Position numbers and translations under genes: made by a program. Shown one piece after another: positions 28,178-37,803 of a stretch of DNA of 64,000 nucleotides; position 1 is the stretch's first letter, and each line of letters starts with the position of its first letter. The notes below the pieces were generated by a model. It ran no database searches, had not been told where the DNA came from, and saw only the letters and a program-made list of their open reading frames with translations. This stretch comes from Bradyrhizobium viridifuturi (GTDB lineage Bacteria > Pseudomonadota > Alphaproteobacteria > Rhizobiales > Xanthobacteraceae): contig NZ_LGTB01000006.1 in NCBI RefSeq assembly GCF_001238275.1, positions 62,001 to 126,000 on the forward strand, in the 5' to 3' direction.

Positions 28178-29453
28178 GGCGGACCTCCGTTCAGCGCGAG
28201 CAGCGCGGCCCCGTAGCTTGCTTCGGTCTGTTCGGCGACCGAGACCGGCACACCGAGCACGCGGTGCCGGATCCTGGTCCATGCGTCGTTCTTCGCGCCG
28301 CCGCCGATGCCGATGACGCGGCGCAGATGCGGTGCGCCGAGCCGTGCCAATTGGCGGTAGGCGAGGGCTTCGACCGAGGCGATGCCTTCGAGCAGGCCCT
28401 GGAAGAAGCGGCAATCTTCCGCCGGACGCGGCGTAATCCGCGCGGCCAGCGCGGGATCGGCGATCGGGAAGCGTTCGCCGGGTTTCGGCAGCGGATAGTA
28501 GTCGAGCCCGGTCGGTGCATCCGGCATCATCTGCGGCGTCAGCCGCTCCATCTCGTCGGCGGTGAAATGCAGCAGCAGCGCGGCGCCGCCGGAGTTCGAG
28601 GCGCCGCCGGCGAGCCAGCGCTCGCCGAGCCGGTGCGAATAGACGCCCTGGTCGGCCGCGAAGATCGGTTGGGTCGCAAGCTGCTTCACCACCAGCGTGG
28701 TGCCTAGCGAGGTTACGGCATCGCCCGGCTGGTCGGCCCGCGTCGCGATGAAGGCCGCAACGCCATCGGTGGTGCCGGCCGCGACGTGGGTTGTGGCGGG
28801 CAGCCCGAGCGAACGCGCGATCTGCGGATCCAGTTCGGAGAATGGCGTTCCCGGCACCAGCACTTCGGGAAGCAGATCGTCGCGCACGCCGAGCGCTTCA
28901 AGCCAGGACGGCCAGGCGCGCACGACCGGATCGTAGCCGAGTTTCAGCGCGTTGTTCTCGTCGCTGATGCCGTGATGGTTCGCGAGCCGGCCGGCGATCC
29001 AGTCCGCCTGGTGCACCGCGTGGCGCGCATCGCCGACATAGCCGTCATTCTGGAGATACAGCAGCTTGGCGAGCGCGCTGCTCGCGCCATGCGCGCCGCT
29101 CTCGCGCGGCGCGATCGCCGCCACCCGCGCCGCCTCACGGGTGCGCGCGCATCATTGTACATCAGCCCGGGCGAGCAGGGCCGGCCGGCCGCATCGACCA
29201 GCAGCAACGTGCCCGACGTGCCGTCGACGACGATGCGCGTGACGTCGCCTAGAGCGACGGTCTCGCCGAGCTTGCGGATCGCAGCCGTCGCGGCCTGCCA
29301 CCAGAGCTCCGGGTTCTGGTCGATGGCGTTGCCGTCGACGCGTGGCGCAGGCAGCGCGATCGAAGCGAAGCCGCGGATGCCGGCCTGCGGATCGATCGCA
29401 CAGGCGCGGACGCCGCCGGTTCCGACATCGATGCCGAGATACAAGCCTCCCAT
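28174..29453 (-). pseudogene. FGGY-family carbohydrate kinase 1, frameshifted
   Basis: N-terminal part from ATG 29453: LYLGIDVGTGGVRACAID (ATP site) and VVDGTSGTLLLVDAAGRP. C-terminal part in a second frame: GASSALAKLLYLQND, VTSLGTTLVVKQLA and VIGIGGGAKNDAWTRI. They meet at the GGG run 29139-29141, where one extra base gives NDARAPREAARVAAIAP. Repaired length is about 426 residues, slightly short for the family. It would phosphorylate an imported sugar or polyol. First gene of the minus-strand operon, divergent from the SorC regulator. Sequencing error or mutation cannot be told apart here. Confidence 0.8.
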
Positions 29454-29536
29454 CCGACCTCACCGCTCTCTCGTGCCCGCGCTTCGAGGTTGGTTGCGCT
29501 GCAGCACGTTTGGGGGATTGACGCCCCGTTCGGCCT

Positions 29537-29552
29537 CTGCAATTTTTTGCAG
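29537..29552. promoter_or_regulatory. Candidate SorC operator (CTGCAA-N4-TTGCAG)
   Basis: A perfect six-base inverted repeat, CTGCAA-TTTT-TTGCAG, lies in the 134-bp gap between kinase 1 and the SorC gene. A further TTTGCA half-site lies at 29565-29570, about 18 bases before the SorC start. SorC/DeoR-type regulators commonly bind repeated half-sites in such divergent promoters. Confidence 0.45.
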
Positions 29553-29587
29553 GACGTGAAGAAATTTGCAAGCGGACTTTTCCGGAC

Positions 29588-30604
29588 ATGGCCACACCGC
29601 CCGACAGGCTGCCGACGATCGACGGCGAGGCGTCGCTTGCGACCCGCGCGGCGTGGTTGTATTTCGCGGCCGGACTGACCCAGTCGGAGGTCGCCGACCG
29701 CCTCAACATCCAGAGCACCAAGGCGCACCGCCTGATCGCGCGCGCCAGCCGCGAGGGCATGATCCGCGTTTTCGTCGAGGGGCCGGTCGCCGAATGCGTG
29801 GCGCTGGAGAACGATCTGACGCAGCGCTTCGGCCTTTCGTTCTGCCGCGTCGCGCCCGATCTCGGCGAGACTGACCTGCCGCTGAAGGCGCTGGCGCTGG
29901 AAGGCGCGAGCTTCCTGCGCCAGATCCTGGAGCGCGGCGACGACAAGGTGATCGGCGTCGGCCATGGCCGCACGCTCGCCGCCGTGGTCGAGCAGATGCC
30001 GCAGACGCCGGCGCGCGACGCGCAATTCGTCTCGTTGCTCGGCGGGCTGACGCGGAAATTTGCCGCCAATCCGTTCGACGTGATTCATCGGCTTGCCGAG
30101 CGCACCGGCGCGGAAGCCTATCTGTTGCCGGTGCCGGTGTTCGCCAATTCGGTCGCCGATCGCGCCGTGCTGATGCAGCAATTCGGCATCGCCGACGTGT
30201 TCGCGCTGGCGCGCAAGGCTTCGCTGCTGTTCGTCGGCATCGGCCAAGTCAGCCATGACGGCTTTCTGGTGTCGAGCGGCATGATCAAGCCCGACGAAGT
30301 CGCCGAGCTGAAGCGCGTCGGCGCCTGCGCCGATCTGCTCGGCCATTTCTTCAGCGCCGACGGAGCGGTGCTGGACACCGATCTCTCGGCGCGCGCCACC
30401 TCCATGAGCATGGCCGATCTCAGGGAGCACCGCATCGTCGCCATCGCCGGCGGACCGGCCAAGGTGACCGCGCTGCGCGGGGTGCTGCGCAGCGGCGTCC
30501 TGCACGGCCTCATCATCGACGAAGCGACTGCAAAAGCGCTCGCAACAGACAAGCCGGAGACCACATCCGGCAAGACAAGAAGCAAGACCCGGAAGGACAC
30601 ATAA
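29588..30604 (+). CDS. SorC/DeoR-family sugar-binding transcriptional regulator
   Basis: 338 residues. N-terminal helix-turn-helix (TQSEVADRLNIQSTKAHRLI, about residues 31-50) and a C-terminal SorC sugar-phosphate-binding domain (about 65-315; GHGRTLAAVVEQMP, ASLLFVGIGQVS). SorC members include EryD, the erythritol catabolism regulator of rhizobia and Brucella, and regulators of other polyol operons. It lies between two divergent catabolic operons, 30 bases before the ABC importer binding-protein gene. It probably represses both until a phosphorylated intermediate binds. Confidence 0.88.
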   Translation: MATPPDRLPTIDGEASLATRAAWLYFAAGLTQSEVADRLNIQSTKAHRLIARASREGMIRVFVEGPVAECVALENDLTQRFGLSFCRVAPDLGETDLPLKALALEGASFLRQILERGDDKVIGVGHGRTLAAVVEQMPQTPARDAQFVSLLGGLTRKFAANPFDVIHRLAERTGAEAYLLPVPVFANSVADRAVLMQQFGIADVFALARKASLLFVGIGQVSHDGFLVSSGMIKPDEVAELKRVGACADLLGHFFSADGAVLDTDLSARATSMSMADLREHRIVAIAGGPAKVTALRGVLRSGVLHGLIIDEATAKALATDKPETTSGKTRSKTRKDT

Positions 30605-30633
30605 AACAAAGCGTCAACAAGGAGAGGAAATAC

Positions 30634-32072
30634 ATGTTCGATCGCGAGAAGAATCTGTTCGACTCCTACGCTGCCAAACGCATCAGCCGCCGCGATCTCC
30701 TCGACGGCGCCGCCAAGCTCGGCATCGCGGGCCTTGCCGCCAACGCCGCCTTTGCCTCCTCGATGTCGAAGGCGATGGCTGCGGACTTCAACTGGAAGGC
30801 CCAAAGCGGCAAGAGCGTCAAGCTGCTGCTCAACAAGCACCCCTATGTCGATGCGATGATCGGCGACATCGAGGCGTTCAAGACGCTGACCGGCATGAAC
30901 GTCACCTACGACATCTTCCCGGAGGACGTCTATTTCGACAAGGTGACGGCGGCGCTGTCGTCGAAGTCGGACCAGTACGACGCCTTCATGACCGGCGCCT
31001 ACATGACCTGGACTTATGGTCCGGCGGGCTGGATCGAGGACCTCAACACCTACATCAAGGATCCCGCCAAGACCAATCCGGCGTTCGCCTGGGACGACGT
31101 GCTGCCGGGCTTGCGCGCCTCCACTGCGTGGGACGGCGTCGCCGGATCCGAGCTCGGCTCGGGCAAAGCCAAGCAGTGGTGCATCCCGTGGGGCTATGAG
31201 CTCAACAACATCACCTACAACCGCAACGTCTTCGACAAGGTCGGGGTCAAGCCGCCGAAGAACCTCGACGAGATGCTGGAGGTTGCGGCCAAGATCACCA
31301 AGGACGCCGGCGGGCCCTACGGCGTCGGCGTGCGCGGCTCGCGCTCCTGGGCGACCATTCATCCGGGCTTCCTGTCGGCCTATTCGAACTTCGGCCAGAA
31401 GGACTTCGTGATGGAGGGCGGCAAGCTGAAGGCCGCGATGAACACCAAGGCCTCCAAGGAATTCCACGACAAATGGGTCAAGATGATCCAGACCTCGGGG
31501 CCGAAGAACTGGTCGACCTACACCTGGTACCAGGTCGCACCGATCTCGGCGCCGGCGCCTCCGGCATGATCTTCGACGCCGACATCCTCGGCTACTTCAT
31601 GAACGGCGGCGACAACAAGGAAAAGGGGCATCTCGGCTACGCGCCGTTCGCCGCCAATCCGGCCGCCAAGGCGCCGACCCCGAACGTCTGGATCTGGTCG
31701 CTCGCGATGTCGACCTTCTCCAAGCAGAAGGACGCCGCATGGCTGTTCATGCAATGGGCGGCATCCGTCGAGCATGACCTGTTCGGCGCGCGCAAGATGG
31801 ATTTCGTCAATCCGGTGCGTACCTCGGTGTGGAAGGACAGCGAGTTCCGCGACCGCATCGCGAAGTCCTATCCCGGCTATCTCGAGCAGCACGACATGTC
31901 GTCGCCCGGCGCCAAGATCTACTTCACGGCGCAGCCGCTGTTCTTCGATCTGACGACGGAATGGGCCGCCTCGCTGCAGAAGATGGTGGCGAAGGAGGTC
32001 AGCGTCGACGAAGGGCTCGACAAGCTCGCCGACAGCATCAACCGCCAGCTCAAGCAGGCCGGTCTCGGCTGA
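30634..32072 (+). pseudogene. Sugar ABC transporter substrate-binding protein, frameshifted
   Basis: Start ATG 30634 with AAGGAGAGG upstream. Twin-arginine-like signal ISRRDLLDG (about residues 13-21) followed by a hydrophobic stretch to MAAD. The binding-protein fold continues (VKLLLNKHPYVDAMIGDIEA, DAFMTGAYMTW) up to WSTYTWYQV. It resumes in another frame at GTDLGAGASGMIFDADILG and runs to 32072. One missing G near 31536 explains the break; repaired length is about 479 residues, normal for this class. It captures the sugar or polyol for the two following permeases. The other four transporter genes are intact. Confidence 0.85.
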
Positions 32073-32183
32073 CGGGTCAACTGTGCGGTGCTCGATCCCC
32101 CGCACCGCACCCATCCGCCGGCTCGGAGCCTTGTCCCATCCGAGCCGGCGGCGTTTGCCAGCCGAACGCGATCTCTTATCATC

Positions 32184-33119
32184 ATGAGCATGGTCCAACT
32201 TCTCCAGACGAACGCGCAGGCAGCGCCGCCCAAACCAAGGCCGCGCGTGCGCCTCTTGCCCTATCTGCTGAGCCTGCCGGCGCTGCTCGTCTGCGTGGCG
32301 ATCCTGGTTCCGTTCGTGACTGCGGCGGTCTATTCGCTGCAGCGCTACCGGCTGAACCTGCCTTATCTGCGCGGCTTCATCGGCGCCGGAAACTACATCG
32401 ACTTCCTGTCCGATCCGGCGTTCTGGAATACGTTCCGCATCTCGATCACCTACACGGCAGTGACGGTCGTGCTCGAGCTCCTGCTCGGCCTCGGCATCGC
32501 GCTGCTGCTGCGGCGGCCGACCCGGTTCCACAATGCGGTGTCGATCATGCTGCTGCTGCCGCTGATGACGGCGCCGGCGATTGCTGCGCTGATGTGGAAG
32601 CTGATGACCAATCCGAGCTTCGGCATCCTGTCCTACCTGGTCGGCCTGTTCGGCGTCACCGACTTCAAATGGGCCTCCGATCCGTCGAGCGCGCTGTTCA
32701 CGGTGGTGCTGGTCGACGTCTGGGTCTACACGCCCTTCATCATGATCCTGCTGCTGGCGGGCCTGCGCTCGCTGCCGCAGCAGCCGTTCGAAGCCGCGGC
32801 GCTCGACGGCGTGCCGGCGAGCTTCGTGTTCTTCCGCATCACGCTGCCGATGCTCGCGCCCTACATCATCACGGCGTCGCTGTTCCGGCTGCTCGATTCG
32901 ATCCAGCAGTTCGACATCATCTATGCGATGACGCAGGGCGGGCCGGGCGACCGGCTGATGGTGTTCCAGGTGCAGGCCTATCTGGAATTCTTCCAGTACA
33001 CCAATGTCGGCAGGTCGGCGGCGCTGTTGATGATCCTCTGGCTGATCACCAACATCCTGTCGAACATCTTCATCAAGAACTGGCTGCGGTTGCGCGAGCG
33101 TGCGCACGGCCACGCGTGA
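32184..33119 (+). CDS. Sugar/polyol ABC transporter permease (MalF-like)
   Basis: 311 residues, about six membrane segments. ATG 32184 chosen; an in-frame ATG two codons later is possible and neither has a strong ribosome site. The EAA loop that contacts the ATPase reads FEAAALDGVPASFVFFRITL (about residues 204-223). RLLDSIQQFDIIYAMTQGGP is typical of carbohydrate-uptake family 1 permeases. It pairs with the next gene to form the membrane channel. About 110 bases of non-coding sequence separate it from the binding-protein gene. Confidence 0.88.
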   Translation: MSMVQLLQTNAQAAPPKPRPRVRLLPYLLSLPALLVCVAILVPFVTAAVYSLQRYRLNLPYLRGFIGAGNYIDFLSDPAFWNTFRISITYTAVTVVLELLLGLGIALLLRRPTRFHNAVSIMLLLPLMTAPAIAALMWKLMTNPSFGILSYLVGLFGVTDFKWASDPSSALFTVVLVDVWVYTPFIMILLLAGLRSLPQQPFEAAALDGVPASFVFFRITLPMLAPYIITASLFRLLDSIQQFDIIYAMTQGGPGDRLMVFQVQAYLEFFQYTNVGRSAALLMILWLITNILSNIFIKNWLRLRERAHGHA

Positions 33120-33133
33120 CGGGGAGCGGCGCG

Positions 33134-33991
33134 ATGGAACATTCCAGCCTTGCCGGTCGCATCTTCCGCGGCGTGGCGCTCACGCTGATCCTGATCTTCT
33201 TCATGTTTCCGATCGTCTGGATCTTCCTGATGTCGTTCCAGACCAACGAGCAGATCTTGCGGATTCCGCCGCGGATCCTGTTCGAGCCGACGCTTGCGAA
33301 TTACGAGGCGCTGATCTCCGGCCAGCTGCGCACCGCGGCCGGAAATCTGCAGATCTCCTTCATGCGCAATCTGTTCAACAGCGTCGTGCTGTCGAGCGCG
33401 GCGGTGGTGCTGGCGCTGCTGCTCGGTGTGCCGGCGGCCTACGCCTTTGCGCGCTTCAAGTTCCGCCTCGGCGAGAGCATCGCCTTCACGCTGCTGTCGT
33501 TCCGCTTCGCGCCGCCGCTGCTCGTGCTGCTGCCGCTGTCGCTGTACTATCAGGAGCTCGGCCTCAACGACACTTACTTCGGCATCGTCTGGGTCTATCA
33601 GCTGATCGCGCTGCCGCTGATCCTGTGGATCGTGCGCGGCTATTTCGAGGATATCAGCCCCGATATCGAGCATGCCTACCGGCTCGCCGGGCATTCCTGG
33701 CGCGAGGCCTTCACCCGGATCGCGGTGCCACTGGCGGGACCGGGCATCGCCGCGGCGGGGCTGCTGTCCTTCATCTTCTGCTGGAACAATTTCGTCTTCG
33801 CCCTGATCCTGGCCTCCGCCGACAAGCAGCCGGTGACGGTCGGTGCGCTGGCCTTCGTCACTGCGTCCGGAATCCAGTACGGGCAGATCGCGGCGGCGAT
33901 CGTGCTGTCGGTGACGCCGACCCTGTTGCTCGCGCTCTATGCGCAGCGCTATCTGGTCGAAGGTCTCTCGCTCGGCGCGGTGAAAGGCTGA
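33134..33991 (+). CDS. Sugar/polyol ABC transporter permease (MalG-like)
   Basis: 285 residues, six membrane segments. N-terminal LIFFMFPIVWIFLMSFQTNE and the EAA loop IEHAYRLAGHSWREAFTRIA (about residues 178-197) identify a MalG-type subunit; the third EAA position is His-Ala-Tyr rather than the usual E-A-A. ATG 33134 follows the previous stop by 14 bases with GGGGAGCGG upstream. Partner of the preceding permease in one importer. Confidence 0.88.
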   Translation: MEHSSLAGRIFRGVALTLILIFFMFPIVWIFLMSFQTNEQILRIPPRILFEPTLANYEALISGQLRTAAGNLQISFMRNLFNSVVLSSAAVVLALLLGVPAAYAFARFKFRLGESIAFTLLSFRFAPPLLVLLPLSLYYQELGLNDTYFGIVWVYQLIALPLILWIVRGYFEDISPDIEHAYRLAGHSWREAFTRIAVPLAGPGIAAAGLLSFIFCWNNFVFALILASADKQPVTVGALAFVTASGIQYGQIAAAIVLSVTPTLLLALYAQRYLVEGLSLGAVKG

Positions 33992-33995
33992 TCCG

Positions 33996-35093
33996 ATGGC
34001 GCGTCTCGAAATCAATGCGGTGAGCAAGGCATTCGGTGCGGCGCGGCCCGCCGACGGATTGTCGCTCGCGGTCGAGCCCGGCGAGATCGTTGCGGTGTTC
34101 GGTCCGTCCGGCAGCGGCAAGACCGTGTTGTTGCGCATGATCGCGGGCATGTTCGAGCCCGACGACGGTGACATCACGATCGGCGGCCGCTCGGTGGTCG
34201 GCGCGCCGCCGGAGCGGCGCGGCATCGGCATGGCGTTCCAGAATTTCGCCCTGTTCCCGCACATGACCGCCCGCGACAATATCGCAAGTGGCCTGCGTGC
34301 CGGCGGCAACGAAGTTGCCGGCCGTGTTGCCGCGATCAGCAAGCTGCTCAAGATCGAGCATGTGCTCGGCCACGCGCCGCGCGAATTATCGAACGGGCAG
34401 AAGCAGCGGACGGCGCTGGCGCGGGCGCTGATCGGCAATCCGGATGTGCTGTTGCTGGACGATCCACTGCGCAACGTCGACGCCAAGCTGCGCTACGAGA
34501 TGCGGCTCGAGCTGCCGAACCTGCTGCGACGCGGCACCGCCGCCGTGCTCTACGTGACCCAGGACTATCGCGAGGCGATGGCGATCGCCGACCGCATCGC
34601 GGTCCTGATCGACGGCCGGCTCGCGCAGGTCGCAACGCCTGCCGATATCTATGCCCAACCCGCGTCGGTGGCGATCGCGCGGCTGTTCGGCGACCCGACC
34701 ATCAACCTCGCCGAGGTTTCGCCGGTCGCGGAGCATGGCATGCTGTCGGCGGATGTCGCCGGCGCCAGGATGCGGCTCGAGGCCGCCGATGGCGCAGCGC
34801 CTGCTGGCCCATGCTGGCTCGGCGTCCGGCCGGAGGATATCGCGATCTCGTCGGCGTCTGCGGACGACGCCATCCCGGCGCGCATCCTTGCGATCACGCC
34901 GATGCACGAGAAGGCGGTGCTGCTGCTCCGTCTTGCCGACGGAACAGAGTGGCTGGCGGCGCTGCCACCGGATGCGCCGCACGGCGCGGCTGATGATAAC
35001 GTGTTCGTACGTTTCGTACCCGATGCAGCGATGCTGTTCGATCGCGCATCCGGGCTCCGGATCGGGGCGTCGCATCGGCTCAAGGCGGCATAG
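33996..35093 (+). CDS. ABC transporter ATPase A, catalytic residues altered
   Basis: 365 residues of the MalK/UgpC type with a C-terminal TOBE region. Walker A is GPSGSGKT (about 37-44), Q-loop MAFQNFALFP, signature LSNGQKQR. The Walker B end is VLLLDDPLRNVD, with Asp where the catalytic Glu normally sits. The switch-histidine position reads VTQDYREA, with Gln for His. By general ABC knowledge the ATP site built on this subunit should hydrolyse poorly. It is followed by a second, different ATPase gene, so the working unit is probably a heterodimer, as proposed for GlpS/GlpT in rhizobial glycerol uptake. Confidence 0.87.
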   Translation: MARLEINAVSKAFGAARPADGLSLAVEPGEIVAVFGPSGSGKTVLLRMIAGMFEPDDGDITIGGRSVVGAPPERRGIGMAFQNFALFPHMTARDNIASGLRAGGNEVAGRVAAISKLLKIEHVLGHAPRELSNGQKQRTALARALIGNPDVLLLDDPLRNVDAKLRYEMRLELPNLLRRGTAAVLYVTQDYREAMAIADRIAVLIDGRLAQVATPADIYAQPASVAIARLFGDPTINLAEVSPVAEHGMLSADVAGARMRLEAADGAAPAGPCWLGVRPEDIAISSASADDAIPARILAITPMHEKAVLLLRLADGTEWLAALPPDAPHGAADDNVFVRFVPDAAMLFDRASGLRIGASHRLKAA

Positions 35094-35099
35094 GAGCGG

Positions 35100-36221
35100 A
35101 TGGTCATGGACATGCTCGAGCTTCGAGGCATCGACAAGGTCTACCGCAGCCGCGGCAAGCCGCCGGTGCACGCGGTGCGCGCGCTCGACATGGCGGTCGA
35201 GAAGGGCGAGATCGTCGCGCTGTTGGGATCGTCGGGCTGCGGCAAGACCTCGACCTTGCGGATGATCGCGGGGTTCGAGGACGTCTCGGCCGGATCGATC
35301 GCGCTGGGCGGGCGGCGGATCCACGAGCTGCCGCCGGCGCGCCGCAAGGTCGCGATGGCCTTCGAGGGCTACTCGCTCTATCCGCCGCTCACGGTCCGCG
35401 AAAACATCGCCTTCGCGCTGAAATCCGCCCAGCTGTCGCGCAGTGAGGTTACGCGCCGGGTCGATGAGATTGCCCGCCTGGTCGAGATCGAGGACATCCT
35501 CGACAAATATCCGCGCGCGATCTCCGGCGGGCAGCAGCAGCGCGTGTCGCTGGCCCGGGCGCTGGTGCGCGATGCCGATCTCTATCTGCTCGATGAGCCG
35601 ATGGGACAGCTCGAGCCGCAGCTGCGTGCGGTGCTGCGTGGCCGGATCAAGAGCCTGCTCGCCGAGCGCCGCATGACTGCGATCTTCGTCACCCACGACC
35701 AGACCGAAGCCAGTGCGCTCGCCGATCGCATCGCGGTGATGGAAGGCGGCGTGCTGCAGCAGTTCGCCAGCGAGAAGGAGCTGAAGGGCCGGCCCGCCAA
35801 TCTGTTCGTCGCGAGTTTCATCGGCGAGCCGCCGATGAACCTGCTCGACGCTGCCGTCACACCATCGAATGGCGGCTTCCACCTGTCGGTCGGAACCGAC
35901 ATGGTTTTCGACATCAGCGGCGCCGGGCTTGACGGTGCGGCGGCGAAAGCGCTGGCCGGCACGCCGCAGGTGCGGATCGGCATTCGCCCGCAGAAGATCG
36001 CGGTCGGCGCCGGCGACGTTAAGGTGAAGGTCATCTCCAATCAGTGGCTTGGCGATCAATCGCATGTCGCCGGTGATTGCGGCGGCCGCATGCTGATCGC
36101 GGTCACGCCTGGCCGCGTCGCCGCGCGGCCGGGCGATATCGTGCCGTTTGCGCTGGAGCCGCGTCACCTGCACATCTTTGACGGCGATGGGACCTGCATC
36201 CGCCATGCGGAGATGTCCTGA
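35100..36221 (+). CDS. ABC transporter ATPase B
   Basis: 373 residues, MalK/UgpC type. Walker A GSSGCGKTS (about 40-48), signature ISGGQQQR, Walker B LYLLDEP with the catalytic Glu present, and the switch His in VTHDQTEA. The Q-loop reads MAFEGYSLYP, with Glu replacing the usual Gln, and the D-loop GQLEPQLR is atypical. The TOBE region (about 290-365) includes VRIGIRPQKIAVG. Start at 35100 with GGAGCGG upstream; an in-frame ATG at 35106 is an alternative. It probably provides the hydrolysing site in a heterodimer with ATPase A. Confidence 0.87.
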   Translation: MVMDMLELRGIDKVYRSRGKPPVHAVRALDMAVEKGEIVALLGSSGCGKTSTLRMIAGFEDVSAGSIALGGRRIHELPPARRKVAMAFEGYSLYPPLTVRENIAFALKSAQLSRSEVTRRVDEIARLVEIEDILDKYPRAISGGQQQRVSLARALVRDADLYLLDEPMGQLEPQLRAVLRGRIKSLLAERRMTAIFVTHDQTEASALADRIAVMEGGVLQQFASEKELKGRPANLFVASFIGEPPMNLLDAAVTPSNGGFHLSVGTDMVFDISGAGLDGAAAKALAGTPQVRIGIRPQKIAVGAGDVKVKVISNQWLGDQSHVAGDCGGRMLIAVTPGRVAARPGDIVPFALEPRHLHIFDGDGTCIRHAEMS

Positions 36222-36223
36222 CC

Positions 36224-37803
36224 ATGGCCGCTTCCGCACGCCGCGACGTCATCATCGGCATCGATGCCGGCACCTCGCTGATCAAGGCGGTGGCGTTCAC
36301 GCTGGCCGGCGAGCAGCTTGCCGACGTCGCGCGGCCGAATGCGTATAGCAGCCTGGCCGGCGGCCATGTCGAGCAGGACATGGCGCGGACCTGGAGCGAT
36401 ACGGTCGCGGTCATTCGCGCGCTTGCGAACACGGTGCCCGATTTGCCCGCACGGATTGCTGCGATCGCGGTGACCGGGCAGGGCGACGGCACCTGGCTGA
36501 TCGATGACGACGGTCGGCCGGTTGCGCCGGCGCTGCTGTGGCTGGACTCGCGCGCGGGCGGCTGGTCGAGGAGATCCGCGCAAGCGAGCGCAACGCGCCG
36601 CTCTACCGCCGCACCGGCTCCGGGCTCAATGCGTGCCAGCAGGGGCCGCAGCTGGCGTGGCTGCAGGCGCATAGGCCCGACACAATCGCCAACGCGACGA
36701 CGGCCTTCCATTGCAAGGACTGGCTCTATTTCCTGCTCACCGGCGAGCGCGCAACCGATCCGTCGGAAGCCACGTTCTCCTGCGGCGAATTCCGCAAGCG
36801 CGGCTTCGATGCGGAGACCGCGCGGCTGATCGGTATCGCCGAGCTGACGCACCTGTTCCCGCCGGTTGTTGACGGTGCGGTCATGACGCATCCGCTCACC
36901 TCGGCGGCGGCCATGGAGATCGGCCTGCCGGAAGGCGTGCCGGTCTGCCTCGGCTATGTCGACGTGATCTGCAACGCGCTCGGGGCCGGGCTGTACGACC
37001 CATCGCCCGATGTCGGCTGCACCATCATCGGCTCGACCGGCATGCATATGCGGCTGGTGTCGAGCGCAGACGCGGTGACGCTGAACCGGGAGGCAACCGG
37101 CTACACCATGCCGTTCCCGGTACCGGGTCACTATGCCCAGATGCAGTCCAACATGGCGGCGACGCTGAACATCGACTGGATGCTCGATCTTGCCTGCGAC
37201 TTGCTGGCGGCGGAAGGCGTGACGCGCACGCGCACCGAGCTGATCCGCCGGCTCGACGATCAGGTGCTGCGGGCCAAGCCCGGCGAGGTGCTGTTCCATC
37301 CGTTCATTTCAGATGCCGGCGAGCGCGGGCCGTTCGTCGCGCATGAGGCCAGCGCACAATTCTTCGGCCTGCGCTCGCGCCACCGCTATGGCGATCTGAT
37401 GCGCGGCGTGATGGAGGGCCTCGCCTTCGCCGCGCGGGATTGCTACGCCGCGATGGGATCGCTGCCGCGCGATGTCAGGATCACCGGCGGTGCCGCGAAG
37501 AGCCGTGCGCTAGGCGCCATTCTCGGGGCCGCGCTGGATTGCGAGGTCCGCATCTGCAGCCGTGCCGAGGCCGGCGCCGCAGGCGCGGCGATGATCGCCG
37601 CGGTCGCGATCGATGCCCATCCCGACATGCGCGCCTGCGCCGAGCAGTGGGTCACGCCACATCTGAGCGCGCCGCAATCGCCTGACGCGGCGCTGGCGAA
37701 GCGCTACGCCAGCATCTTCCCGACCTATCTCGATGCAAGGCTGGCGTCGCGGCCGGTCTGGAAGCAACTCGCCGCGCTGCGCGCCGGAGGCGACCATGTC
37801 TAA
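36224..37803 (+). pseudogene. FGGY-family carbohydrate kinase 2, frameshifted
   Basis: N-terminal part from ATG 36224: IIGIDAGTSLIKAVAFTLAG, AVTGQGDGTWLIDDDGRP and LLWLDSRAG. The C-terminal part in a second frame starts RLVEEIRASERNAPLYRRTG and contains VGCTIIGSTGMHM, LFHPFISDAGERGPF and VRITGGAAKSRALG. They join near 36559 where one missing C (GGGCCGG read as GGGCGG) explains the break. Repaired length is about 526 residues, normal for the family. It phosphorylates the imported sugar or polyol. Distinct in sequence from kinase 1 of the same locus. Confidence 0.82.

Noticed and set aside
31829..33133. Long open frame running from the binding-protein gene into the second permease gene
   Set aside because: Only the part from 33134 is protein-like; the upstream part is a GC-rich shadow of the binding-protein and first permease genes in another frame.
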